Shown here one piece after another: positions 24,838 to 33,107 of a stretch of DNA of 48,330 bases. Where the stretch lies: NCBI RefSeq assembly GCF_006538165.1, contig NZ_BDLU01000026.1, positions 1 to 48,330 of the forward strand, read 5' to 3'. Numbering within the stretch: the stretch's first letter is position 1; each line of letters begins with the position of its first letter. A program made the translations under genes and the position numbers. The notes under the pieces were generated by a model. The model saw only the letters and a program-made list of their open reading frames with translations, was not told the origin of the DNA and did no database searches. This DNA is from Komagataeibacter diospyri (GTDB lineage: Bacteria > Pseudomonadota > Alphaproteobacteria > Acetobacterales > Acetobacteraceae).

Positions 24838-24930
24838 TGGCGGAGGGGATGGGATTCGAACCCACGATAGCACTTAACATGCTATAACGGTTTAGCAAAC
24901 CGCCGCCTTCAGCCACTCGGCCACCCCTCC
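24838..24930 (-). tRNA. tRNA-Ser (anticodon GCU), target of integration
   Basis: A 93-nt tRNA with encoded CCA. The acceptor strands GGAGGGG and CCCCTCC pair, followed by G-CCA. The D-arm, an anticodon stem GCGGT/ACCGT with loop TTGCTAA (anticodon GCT), a long variable arm (ATAGCA/TGCTAT) and a normal T-arm (TTCGAAT loop) are all present, typical of serine tRNA. The 3' half lies on the element side of the crossover, so it was probably brought by the inserted element. Confidence 0.95.
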
Positions 24931-24962
24931 GCCGAAGAGCGCGCATTATAAGTAACACGGCG

Positions 24963-25003
24963 TTTGCAGGGCTGCTTTTAGCGTGTTGCCGCAACCCTGC
25001 AAA
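24963..25003 (-). terminator. Stem-loop downstream of gatB
   Basis: TTTGCAGGG (24963-24971) pairs with CCCTGCAAA (24995-25003) around a 23-nt loop that can fold further. It sits between the gatB stop and the tRNA and may end the gat transcript; no clear T-run. Confidence 0.45.
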
Positions 25004-25029
25004 GCCCCAAAATGCACTAAACCCCGTTT

Positions 25030-26478
25030 TTACAGAACTTTTTTCAGGGCTTCGTTCACGATGGCCGGATTGGCCTTACCTGCCATGGCTTTCATCACCT
25101 GGCCCACGAAAAATCCGAACAGCCGGTCCTTGCCGCCGCGATATTCCTCGACCTTGTCCGCATTGCGCGCCAGCACGTCGGCCACGGCGGCGTCGATCGC
25201 ACCGGTATCGGTTACCTGCTTCAGGCCCTTGCGTTCCACGATGTCGGCGGCACTGTCGCCAGTTTCCAGCATATCCTCGAAGACTTCCTTGGCAATCTTG
25301 CCATTGATGGTCTTGTCGGCCATCAGGTCCAGCATACCGCCCAGCGCCTGCGCTGAAATCGGACTGTCCTGAATGCTGCGGCCCGTGCGGTTCAGCGCAC
25401 CGAACAGATCACCCGTGACCCAGTTGGCGGCCAGGCGGGAATCGCGGCCCTTGGCCACTTCCTCATAGTAATCGGCAATGGCCTGCTCGGCCACCAGCAC
25501 GCTGGCGTCGTAGCGGGGAATGCCATACTGTTTGATGAAGCGGTCACGCTTGTCATCGGGCAGTTCGGGCAGGGCACGCTCCAGTTCGTCCACCCATGTC
25601 TGCTCCACCACCAGCGGCAGCAGGTCGGGGTCGGGGAAATAACGGTAATCGTGCGCATCTTCCTTGCTACGCAGGGAACGGGTCTCGTTGCGCGACGGAT
25701 CGAACAGGCGGGTTTCCTGATCGACCTCGCCACCGTCCTCCCATACCTCGATCTGGCGCGTGGCCTCGACCTCGATGGCATGCATGACGTAACGGATGGA
25801 GTTGACGTTCTTGATCTCGCAGCGCGTGCGGAAGGGCTCACCCGCCTTGCGCACCGACACGTTCACGTCGGCACGCATGGACCCTTCCTCCATGTTCCCA
25901 TCACATGTGCCAAGATAACGCAGGATCTGGCGCAGCTTGCGCAGGTAGGCGCCGGCTTCTTCCGGACTGCGGATGTCGGGTTCGCTCACGATCTCCATCA
26001 GCGCGACACCGGCGCGGTTCAGGTCGATGAAGGACCGCGTCGGGTCCTGATCGTGCATGGACTTGCCCGCATCCTGTTCCATATGCAGGCGCGTGATGCC
26101 GATATGGCGCACCGTACCGTCGCTCAGTTCGATCTCGACCGTACCTTCGCCCACGATGGGATGGGTGAACTGGCTGATCTGGTAGCCGGTCGGCAGATCG
26201 GCATAGAAGTAGTTCTTGCGGTCAAACCGGCTTTCCAGGTTGATGCGCGCGCGCAGCCCCAGCCCGGTGCGGATGGCCTGCGCCACGCATTCGTGGTTCA
26301 GGACCGGCAGCATGCCGGGAAAGCCCGCGTCAACAAGGCTGACATGGGTATTGGGTTCCCCACCATACGAAGCGGAGGCCCCGGAAAACAGTTTGGAATG
26401 GCTGATGACCTGTGCGTGGACTTCCAGACCCACCACGATTTCCCACGTGCCGGTCCTGCCTTCGAGTGTGTAGCTCAT
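25030..26478 (-). CDS. gatB: Aspartyl/glutamyl-tRNA(Asn/Gln) amidotransferase subunit B
   Basis: A 482-residue subunit that binds misacylated tRNA and phosphorylates the aminoacyl carboxyl before amidation. Family blocks are clear: [44 protein letters not shown], then [14 protein letters not shown] and [13 protein letters not shown]. The C-terminal YqeY-like tail contains [17 protein letters not shown] and [20 protein letters not shown]. Full length. Its start overlaps the gatA stop (ATGA), giving operon gatC-gatA-gatB. Confidence 0.98.
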   Translation of the reverse strand: MSYTLEGRTGTWEIVVGLEVHAQVISHSKLFSGASASYGGEPNTHVSLVDAGFPGMLPVLNHECVAQAIRTGLGLRARINLESRFDRKNYFYADLPTGYQISQFTHPIVGEGTVEIELSDGTVRHIGITRLHMEQDAGKSMHDQDPTRSFIDLNRAGVALMEIVSEPDIRSPEEAGAYLRKLRQILRYLGTCDGNMEEGSMRADVNVSVRKAGEPFRTRCEIKNVNSIRYVMHAIEVEATRQIEVWEDGGEVDQETRLFDPSRNETRSLRSKEDAHDYRYFPDPDLLPLVVEQTWVDELERALPELPDDKRDRFIKQYGIPRYDASVLVAEQAIADYYEEVAKGRDSRLAANWVTGDLFGALNRTGRSIQDSPISAQALGGMLDLMADKTINGKIAKEVFEDMLETGDSAADIVERKGLKQVTDTGAIDAAVADVLARNADKVEEYRGGKDRLFGFFVGQVMKAMAGKANPAIVNEALKKVL

Positions 26479-27959
26479 TTCGCGCCCTCCGCACGGATGA
26501 CAGGCCGGTGGGTGAAGCCCGCCGCACTTTCCAGCGCGCTACCTGCGGCCAGCAGGGTTTCCTCGTCAAACGGGCGGCCGATCAGCTGCAGGCCAAGCGG
26601 CAGGCCGGTAGCCCCAAGCCCCACGGGCACGGACATGGCGGGCATGCCAGCCATGGATGCCGGCACGGTGAAAATATCATTCAGGTACATCTGGACCGGA
26701 TCATCCGTCTTTTCCCCCTGCGCGAAGGCGGGTGTCGGCGCGGTGGGGGTCAGCAATACGTCAACCTTCTGGAAGCTTTCGGTGAAGTCGCGGCGGATCA
26801 GGCTGCGGACCTTCTGCGCCTTCAGGTAATAGGCATCGTAATAACCTGCCGAAAGCACATAGGTCCCCATCATGATACGGCGGCGCACTTCGGGGCCGAA
26901 ACCCGCACGACGGGTGGCTTCGTACATCGCGTCCAGCGTATCGCCCGGAACCCGTTCCCCAAAGCGCAGGCCGTCATAGCGGGCCAGGTTGGATGAACAT
27001 TCGGCGGGGGCCACGATATAATAGGTGGCAAGACCATATTTGGTGTGGGGCAGGGAGACATCGACAATCTCGCACCCTGCGGCCTTCAGCCACTCGATAC
27101 CCCGCTGCCAGGCAGCCTCGATCTCGGCAGACAGGCCCTCGGCGCGGTATTCGGCGGGAATGCCCACCTTCAGCCCCTTCAGGCTGCGGCCAACGGCTGC
27201 GGAATAATCCGGTACGTCGCAGTTGACGCTGGTGCTGTCACGCACATCAAAGCCCGCCATGGACTGCAGCATGATCGCGCAGTCGCGCACGCTGCGCGCC
27301 ATGGGACCAGCCTGATCCAGTGACGATGCATAGGCAATCGTGCCAAACCGGCTGCACCGGCCATAAGTCGGCTTCAGCCCGACAATGCCGCAATAGGCCG
27401 CGGGCTGGCGGATGGACCCGCCGGTATCGGTGCCCGTCGCCCCCATGGCAAGGCCAGCGGCCACGGCAGCGGCAGACCCACCCGATGACCCGCCGGGCAC
27501 AAGTGCTGCATCATCACCATTGCGCTTCCACGGGTTTTCCACCGGCCCGAAGGCGGAGGTGATGTTGGCCGACCCCATGGCGAATTCGTCAAGATTGGTC
27601 TTGCCCACAAACACCGCGCCATCACGCAGCAGGTTGGCCGTCACCGTGCTTTCATACGGGGGGACAAAGTTTTTCAGGATATTGCTCGCCGCCGTGGTCC
27701 GCACACCACTGGTGCAGAACAGGTCCTTGATCCCCAGCGGGATGCCGGTCAGGGGCTTTGCCTCACCCTTGGCCAGTGCTTCATCCGCATGGGTGGCAGC
27801 CTGCAGCGCCGCATCCGACGTGGTGGTGATGTATGCGTTCAGGCGCGGGTTCAGCGCGGCAATGGCATCCGTATGCGCGCGCACCAGTTCCACGGCGCTG
27901 AATTTGCGCGCGCGCAGTCCCGCTGCCGCATCGGCAATCGTCAGTTCGGTCAGGCTCAT
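26475..27959 (-). CDS. gatA: Aspartyl/glutamyl-tRNA(Asn/Gln) amidotransferase subunit A
   Basis: A 494-residue amidase-signature enzyme that frees ammonia from glutamine for GatB. The catalytic Lys is in [12 protein letters not shown], and the Ser-cisSer-Lys centre lies in [18 protein letters not shown], with [16 protein letters not shown] next. The C-terminus ([25 protein letters not shown]) is typical. I chose ATG 27959 ([11 protein letters not shown]), which leaves one base after the gatC stop; an upstream in-frame start would run into gatC. Needed for Gln-tRNA and possibly Asn-tRNA formation. Confidence 0.98.
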   Translation of the reverse strand: MSLTELTIADAAAGLRARKFSAVELVRAHTDAIAALNPRLNAYITTTSDAALQAATHADEALAKGEAKPLTGIPLGIKDLFCTSGVRTTAASNILKNFVPPYESTVTANLLRDGAVFVGKTNLDEFAMGSANITSAFGPVENPWKRNGDDAALVPGGSSGGSAAAVAAGLAMGATGTDTGGSIRQPAAYCGIVGLKPTYGRCSRFGTIAYASSLDQAGPMARSVRDCAIMLQSMAGFDVRDSTSVNCDVPDYSAAVGRSLKGLKVGIPAEYRAEGLSAEIEAAWQRGIEWLKAAGCEIVDVSLPHTKYGLATYYIVAPAECSSNLARYDGLRFGERVPGDTLDAMYEATRRAGFGPEVRRRIMMGTYVLSAGYYDAYYLKAQKVRSLIRRDFTESFQKVDVLLTPTAPTPAFAQGEKTDDPVQMYLNDIFTVPASMAGMPAMSVPVGLGATGLPLGLQLIGRPFDEETLLAAGSALESAAGFTHRPVIRAEGAK

Positions 27960-27960
27960 C

Positions 27961-28248
27961 TTATTCAACAACCTTGGGCACGGTATAGAAGGGGCCAACG
28001 GCATCGGGCGCGTTGGACAGCACGGCGTCGCGGCAGTTGCCGTCGGTCACCACGTCGTCACGCGTGCGCAGGGCGGCGTGGCCCGTGCCGACCATGGGGG
28101 TGACCCCTTCGACATCGACCTCGTTCAGCTGCTCGACCCAGCCTAGGATCCCGTTAAGTTCCCCTTGCAGGGCAGGAAGATCAGACTCGTCAATACCAAT
28201 CCGTGCCAGTCTGGCAATGCGGCGGACGGTCGCGGGATCAAGCGACAT
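27961..28248 (-). CDS. gatC: Amidotransferase subunit C
   Basis: A 95-residue stabilising subunit of GatCAB. It begins [19 protein letters not shown] and contains [24 protein letters not shown] and [20 protein letters not shown], all typical of GatC. First gene of the gatCAB operon; it is divergent from ruvX with 75 bp between. Confidence 0.96.
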   Translation of the reverse strand: MSLDPATVRRIARLARIGIDESDLPALQGELNGILGWVEQLNEVDVEGVTPMVGTGHAALRTRDDVVTDGNCRDAVLSNAPDAVGPFYTVPKVVE

Positions 28249-28323
28249 GAAGCAATAACTTTCCATCGTAACAGGGGAAGAATATCCTGCGGCGCAGGAC
28301 CGAAAAGGAACATACCCCCGACC

Positions 28324-28800
28324 ATGCCCCTGTTCAACATATCCGATCTGCGCGCAGCCCTGCAGCCCAACCAGCGCCTGCTTGGCCTTGACCCCGGAAA
28401 GAAGACGATTGGCATCGCCCTGTCGGATGTGGGACTTATGCTGGCATCCCCCCATACGGGGCTGAAACGCGGAAAACTGTCGGTCAATGCCGCTGAAATC
28501 AGCAAAATCGCCCGTATGCAGGATGTAGGCGGGCTGGTGGTCGGCCTGCCGCTGTCGCTGGATGGCAGCTTTGGCCCGGCAGCGCAGGCGGCACGGGACT
28601 GGACACTCAACCTGTCGGACATGACAGGACTGCCGGCCGCGATGTGGGATGAACGGCTGTCATCATCCGCCGTTAACCGCTTCCTGATTTCGGAAGCCGA
28701 CATGACCCGCCAGCGGCGCGGCGAAGTGGTGGACCAGATGGCGGCCGCCTACATACTGCAGGCCGCCCTTGATGCCTCGATCCCGCACGAACAGGCATAA
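28324..28800 (+). CDS. ruvX: RuvX/YqgF, putative pre-16S rRNA nuclease
   Basis: A 158-residue RNase H-fold protein of the YqgF/RuvX family, implicated in 16S rRNA 5' maturation and formerly called Holliday-junction resolvase. Motifs: [17 protein letters not shown] (first catalytic Asp), [13 protein letters not shown], and the DER block [13 protein letters not shown] with a late [13 protein letters not shown] use ATG 28324, which gives the normal length. Confidence 0.94.
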   Translation: MPLFNISDLRAALQPNQRLLGLDPGKKTIGIALSDVGLMLASPHTGLKRGKLSVNAAEISKIARMQDVGGLVVGLPLSLDGSFGPAAQAARDWTLNLSDMTGLPAAMWDERLSSSAVNRFLISEADMTRQRRGEVVDQMAAAYILQAALDASIPHEQA

Positions 28801-28965
28801 GGGCGATTTCAAATTCGTGATGGCATGACTGGATTGTGCCAAAACCGGACCCGACCGGTGCGGGGACTGCTATGGTGGTTCCTACCACCGGCGCGCACCG
28901 GGAGGTGATCCTTCCCCCTATGCCTTTTCCGCCGGAGCCATGTTGCATAAACAAGGATACCGGCC

Positions 28966-29895
28966 ATGCGCCTGCCGCACCTGCATCTGCCCTACCTGCA
29001 CGTCCATGTACATGACCGCCCGCTGGCAGGCGACCCGCACCCACACAACCCCTTCCACTGGAAGCTGTATTTCTGCGAGGCGATCGCCACCGCCATCCTC
29101 ATGATCCTTGGCCTCAGCGCGGTCATCCTGCTGACCGCACCCGGCAGCCCGTTTTCATCACCGCTCATGCACCATCCCTATATCCAGACCGCGCTGTGCG
29201 GGCTGTGCTTCGGCCTGTCGGGCACGGCTGCGGCCATGACACCGTTTGGCAAGGTCAGCGGGGCGCATATCAATCCATCCGTCACCCTGGCGTTCTCGCT
29301 CGCCAAGCGGATCGGTGGGGTGGATGCACTGAATTACATGATTGCACAGGTCATCGGCGCCTTTCTTGGCACGGCTGTCGTGTATGAAGCGGGCAGGCTG
29401 ATCGCATGGTGGGGCAACATGGCCGTCGCCGTACGGTATGGAGCGACCGTGCCGTATGGCCAGATTTCGATCTGGTGGGCGATGTGGTCAGAAATGTTCG
29501 TGACCGCCGCCCTGATCGCCATGCTGTACTGGCTGGCGGCCCATCCGAAATGGAAGTTCATCACTCCGTGGTCGGGCGGGCTGTTCTTCCTGATCATGAA
29601 CCCGGTGACGGCATGGCTGTCGGGCAACAGCGTCAATTTCGCGCGCACACTGGCCCCGGCCCTGTTCGCAGGGCAGTGGACGGGGCTGTGGATCTATGTG
29701 GTGGGGCCGTTCGCGGGGGCGTCGCTTGCGGTCATGGCCATCCGCATGAACCTGCTGGGCAAGCTGCACCTGCTGGAGGCGCGGCTGGTCAATTTCGGCC
29801 ACCATGGCCGCGTGCCTGGACTGGATGACCCGCACCGCAAGCTCAACCATCCCGACGATCCCGACCACATTCCCCCTGGCGCAGGCCCGGCCTGA
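28966..29895 (+). CDS. MIP-family channel (aquaporin/glycerol facilitator type) with altered second NPA
   Basis: A 309-residue six-helix channel for water or small solutes. The first pore loop is SGAHINPSVTLAF (NPS at 103-105) and the second is SGNSVNFARTLAPALF (NFA at 224-226, followed by the filter Arg 227), so both NPA boxes are changed and the second is unusual. The N-terminus is His-rich (PHLHLPYLHVHVHD) and the tail is long and charged (DDPHRKLNHPDDPDH). It lies directly before a dihydroxyacetone kinase gene, 138 bp away, which suggests uptake of glycerol or dihydroxyacetone, but the family's true substrate cannot be fixed by sequence alone. Confidence 0.88.
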   Translation: MRLPHLHLPYLHVHVHDRPLAGDPHPHNPFHWKLYFCEAIATAILMILGLSAVILLTAPGSPFSSPLMHHPYIQTALCGLCFGLSGTAAAMTPFGKVSGAHINPSVTLAFSLAKRIGGVDALNYMIAQVIGAFLGTAVVYEAGRLIAWWGNMAVAVRYGATVPYGQISIWWAMWSEMFVTAALIAMLYWLAAHPKWKFITPWSGGLFFLIMNPVTAWLSGNSVNFARTLAPALFAGQWTGLWIYVVGPFAGASLAVMAIRMNLLGKLHLLEARLVNFGHHGRVPGLDDPHRKLNHPDDPDHIPPGAGPA

Positions 29896-30033
29896 AAGAC
29901 CTGGCCATCGGGCTGGCCCGCATCTGGCGCAACCCACGAATGACATATTCCGTTGTTTTGTTTGGGCGGCATTAACGGTCATAGTCGCCAGCCGCCATGC
30001 CCGACATGGCCCGTCGAGGGAGAGATCATAATA

Positions 30034-31668
30034 ATGAAGCGTTTTTTCAACACGCGCGACACCATTGTAACCGAGGCCCTGGACGGGTTCCTGAGATCAG
30101 CGGCGGGCAGTCACCTGTGCCGACTGGATGGCTACCCCGACACGTGCGTCATCATGCAGCGCGAACCGGATCGCGCGCAGGTATCGGTCATTTCGGGTGG
30201 CGGATCGGGCCATGAACCCGCCCATGCGGGCTTTGTCGGGCGCGGGATGCTGACGGCGGCGGTATGCGGCGCGCTGTTTGCATCCCCCTGTGTGGACGCG
30301 ATCGTGGCCGCCATTCTGGCCACCACGGGGGATGCAGGCTGCCTGCTGGTGGTCAAGAACTATACGGGCGACCGGCTGAACTTTGGTCTGGCGGCGGAAC
30401 GTGCGCGCGCATTGGGCAAACAGGTGGAAATGGTGATTGTGGGCGATGATATCGCCCTGCCGGATTCCACAACTCCGCGTGGGGTGGCGGGCACGGTGCT
30501 GGCGCACAAGCTGGCGGGGTATGGGGTGACACAGAACTGGCCGCTGTCACGGGTGGCGGAATTCGTGCGCGACGGGGTGAAGCGCATGCGCACCATCGGC
30601 CTGGCGCTGGAGGACTGCAATCCTTATGAATCCGGTCGCACCAGCCGTCTTTCAGCCGATCAGGCCGAACTGGGTCTTGGCATCCATGGCGAACCCGGGG
30701 CACAGCGCATTGCCATGGCCAGTGCGCGCGATCTTGTGCACACCGCCGCCGATACGCTGGAAGCCTGCCTGCCCACCACTGTCCGCAACACCCGTTTCGC
30801 GCTGGTGCTGAACAACCTTGGCACGGTGCCGGAAGTGGAGATGGCGCTGCTGCTGGAAGCCTTCAGCCAGACGCCGCTGGCCCGCCGGGTATCGCATGTC
30901 ATTGGCCCGGCACCGCTTATGACCGCGCTGGACATGAACGGTTTTTCATTCACGCTGATCGAACTGGACGGTGCGATCACCACGGCGCTGCAGGCCCCGG
31001 CACAGCCACGCGCATGGCCCGGCATTGTTCCGCTGGGCAGCCCCGCAGTCGTGCCCATGCCCCATATGCCCGATGCTTTTCCGTATCCTGCAACACCCAA
31101 CCCCGCGCTACGGCAGGTGCTGGAACGCGGAGCGGAGGTCCTGATCGCCAATGAAGTGCCGCTGAACGAACTGGATGGCCGGATCGGTGATGGGGACGCA
31201 GGATCCACCTTCGCCGGTGCGGCGCGTGAGATCACGGCGGCACTCGACCGCCTGCCGCTGTCTGACCCGCATCATCTCATGACCACCATAAGCAACATCC
31301 TGACCCAGCATGCAGGCGGATCGAGTGGCGTGCTGTTCGCCATCATGTTCTCGGCAGCCGGACGCAGCCCCGAACCCTGGCGGCAGGCATTGCGCGACGG
31401 ACTGGAGCACATGATGGAATGCGGTGGCGCAAAACCGGGTGACCGCACCATGATCGACGCGCTGTATCCCGCGCTGGAAGTGCTGGCGACCGGCGGCAGC
31501 CTGCCGGATGTGGCGCTGGCGGCACGACAGGGCGCAGAATCCACCACCACGATGGAAAGCGCCCGCGCCGGCCGCGCCGCCTATGTGCCAAGCGCGCAGG
31601 TGCGCGACGTGCCAGACCCGGGTGCCGAAACCGTGGCACGCCTGCTGGAAGGGCTGGCGGCTGGCTGA
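30034..31668 (+). CDS. ATP-dependent dihydroxyacetone kinase (DhaK-DhaL fusion)
   Basis: A 544-residue enzyme phosphorylating dihydroxyacetone to DHAP. Residues 1-330 are the DhaK domain: GGGSGHEP at 55-62 and the substrate-binding histidine H218 in GLGIHGEPG. Residues about 350-540 are the DhaL ATP-binding domain with RIGDGDAGSTF and HAGGSSGVLF. The fused architecture marks the ATP-using type rather than the PTS-linked one. ATG 30034 has GAGGGAGAG upstream; an earlier in-frame start is unlikely. With the upstream channel it forms a plausible glycerol/DHA assimilation pair, important in acetic acid bacteria that oxidise glycerol to DHA. Confidence 0.95.
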   Translation: MKRFFNTRDTIVTEALDGFLRSAAGSHLCRLDGYPDTCVIMQREPDRAQVSVISGGGSGHEPAHAGFVGRGMLTAAVCGALFASPCVDAIVAAILATTGDAGCLLVVKNYTGDRLNFGLAAERARALGKQVEMVIVGDDIALPDSTTPRGVAGTVLAHKLAGYGVTQNWPLSRVAEFVRDGVKRMRTIGLALEDCNPYESGRTSRLSADQAELGLGIHGEPGAQRIAMASARDLVHTAADTLEACLPTTVRNTRFALVLNNLGTVPEVEMALLLEAFSQTPLARRVSHVIGPAPLMTALDMNGFSFTLIELDGAITTALQAPAQPRAWPGIVPLGSPAVVPMPHMPDAFPYPATPNPALRQVLERGAEVLIANEVPLNELDGRIGDGDAGSTFAGAAREITAALDRLPLSDPHHLMTTISNILTQHAGGSSGVLFAIMFSAAGRSPEPWRQALRDGLEHMMECGGAKPGDRTMIDALYPALEVLATGGSLPDVALAARQGAESTTTMESARAGRAAYVPSAQVRDVPDPGAETVARLLEGLAAG

Positions 31669-31681
31669 ACGGACAGGGCAG

Positions 31682-31744
31682 GGGACAGGCGATCATTCAC
31701 CTGTCCCTGAATTTTTTTTGAAAAAAGATTCACTAAAAAACCTT
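31682..31744 (+). terminator. Terminator after dhaKL with a T-rich hairpin repeat copy
   Basis: GGGACAGG (31682-31689) pairs with CCTGTCCC (31700-31707), followed by a T-run at 31712-31719. The T-run continues into GAATTTTTTTTGAAAAAAGATTC (read as an imperfect inverted repeat), one copy of the hairpin repeat family also seen near 35386, 41966 and 48167. Confidence 0.75.
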
Positions 31745-31754
31745 TAACGGTCTT

Positions 31755-32105
31755 TCAGGCCTTTTTCACGAATTCCGATTTCAGGTTGATCGCACCCACA
31801 CCACTGATCCTGCAGGCAATATTGTGCCCGTCCGTCGCATCGACCAGCCGGATACCCCGGACCTTCGTTCCGCTCTTGATGACCGAGGACGCTCCCTTGA
31901 TCTTCAGGTCCTTGATAACGGTCACGCTATCCCCATCGGCCAGTATGTTACCGTTGGTGTCGCGTATTTCAGCCATGTTTCCGGCTGTCATGCCGTCGCT
32001 ATCCTGCGGATTCCATTCATACCCACATTCGGGGCAGTTCCACAGGCTGCCATCGGGATAGACGTGTTCGCACCCACACTGGGGGCATGTCATGTCAGCT
32101 TCCAT
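31755..32105 (-). CDS. yjdM: YjdM/PhnA-type zinc-ribbon protein
   Basis: A 116-residue protein of the PhnA (YjdM) family. The N-terminal zinc ribbon is CPQCGCEHVY, then WNCPECGYEW (four cysteines). The second half is the PhnA core: DTNGNILADGDSVTVIKDLK and a KLKSEFVKK-like end (INLKSEFVKKA). The exact function is unknown; the old name refers to alkylphosphonate use, which is not established. Several start codons cluster at 32093-32117; I chose the ATG with GAGG six bases upstream. Confidence 0.92.
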   Translation of the reverse strand: MEADMTCPQCGCEHVYPDGSLWNCPECGYEWNPQDSDGMTAGNMAEIRDTNGNILADGDSVTVIKDLKIKGASSVIKSGTKVRGIRLVDATDGHNIACRISGVGAINLKSEFVKKA

Positions 32106-32262
32106 CATCATCCTCACTATCCGGGACCGCGCTCATACAGCACGGACCCACATGCAGGAAAGACATGGATCATGCGACCGCACGCTTTCGCGCCCGATCC
32201 GCCATGATTCAGCCGACAGGCCGCCCGGGCAGATATCCCGATACGGCCTGACGTTATGATGT

Positions 32263-32409
32263 TTACTGCTGCGGCGCCGTACCCCCATGGGTGCTGACAC
32301 CGGGGCCACCACCATCATCCGATCCACCACCGGCGGGCTTTGGCTTGTCACACCCGGCAAGACAGCCAAGGACAGCCACCGCCATCATCATCCGCGCAAG
32401 GTTTTGCAT
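32263..32409 (-). CDS. Very small lipoprotein (48 residues)
   Basis: An ATG at 32409 follows GGAGAGGAG, a good ribosome site. The product begins with basic and hydrophobic residues and a lipobox (MAVAVLGCLAGC), placing the lipidated cysteine at about residue 20. The rest is Lys/Pro then Gly/Asp-rich (KPKPAGGGSDDGGG). Small lipoproteins of this kind are common and unnamed; function unknown. Confidence 0.7.
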   Translation of the reverse strand: MQNLARMMMAVAVLGCLAGCDKPKPAGGGSDDGGGPGVSTHGGTAPQQ

Positions 32410-32605
32410 TGGTTTTCTCCTCTCCAGCTATTCTGGCCTTCAAGGGGAGATAACCGTCGTACCGCGCCACGGTTGCGTGCCAAAACAGGGCAACGCCTGA
32501 CAAGCAGCGCCACGCAGGCCATTTCACGCATACGCACGCAGCAGCGATGGCGGTACTGGAAGGAAGGATATTCCATCCGGTGCGATCCGTATTTCGGGGC
32601 TGTCC

Positions 32606-32707
32606 CTAACGGACAGCCTGCTTTCGGAAAAAACGTTCGACAGCCAGCATGCCCAGTAATAACGCGACGCCAAAGCCTTCGCGCGCATGATCGATGAGGT
32701 AACGCAT
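32606..32707 (-). CDS. Very small protein (33 residues) with strong ribosome site
   Basis: The ATG at 32707 is preceded by GAGGAGGAGG. The product has a charged N-terminus, a short hydrophobic middle (GFGVALLLGMLAV) and a basic end (ERFFRKQAVR), perhaps a membrane-associated peptide. The stop codon lies inside a hairpin (GGCTGTCC/GGACAGCC, about 32598-32618). I know no family. Confidence 0.5.
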   Translation of the reverse strand: MRYLIDHAREGFGVALLLGMLAVERFFRKQAVR

Positions 32708-33107
32708 GACAGCCTCCTCCTCTGACTTGTTAGCAAGATAGTGACGTATCCACCCCGAAATCGGAAGCAAAAACGCACATTGCGTGCTTCACAATTACCT
32801 TGCGTCCCCGCACGGCCATTCTCTGGAGGGGAGGCCAATAAACCACCACCCGGCGTTCATTCAGCACCTGTCTTCCGACCCCATCCCAATAAAGGTTTTA
32901 CGATCACTATATGAATGTCCGGTATGGGCGGTAATCAGACCCGATGATGCGATCATGGCCGGGCTATGGCCATGTAATTTTCTCCAGTCAAAAAACATCC
33001 CCGACACCTTCAATGCCGAGGAAGGGTCTTTAACATCATTGTAATATCGGACATTACGGCCCTGCCTGTGACCAGGCCAGTCCATCAATACGCAGGCAGG
33101 CCACAGA
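32708..33107. other. 400-bp gap without a recognised gene
   Basis: The stretch lies upstream of the small 33-residue gene and downstream of the hydrolase gene. I see no supported gene, tRNA or repeat in it, only short open frames without ribosome sites. Confidence 0.5.

Larger units (their letters stand above)
18432..24892. mobile_element. Integrative mobilizable element in tRNA-Ser(GCU), about 6.5 kb
   Basis: The element is bounded by a displaced tRNA half on the left and the intact tRNA on the right; exact ends within the shared 13-bp anticodon block cannot be fixed. It carries an integrase, an unknown protein, a HUH replication initiator, MobC, a relaxase and a gene nested in the relaxase. 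It has no type IV secretion genes, so transfer would need a helper. Its composition is much AT-richer than both flanks, indicating recent acquisition from a different background. A second integrase and attachment half directly to the left imply tandem accretion at the same tRNA. Confidence 0.85.

Noticed and set aside
26412..26996. Plus-strand open frame across the gatA-gatB junction
   Set aside because: It lies opposite well-conserved gatA and gatB and has no family features.
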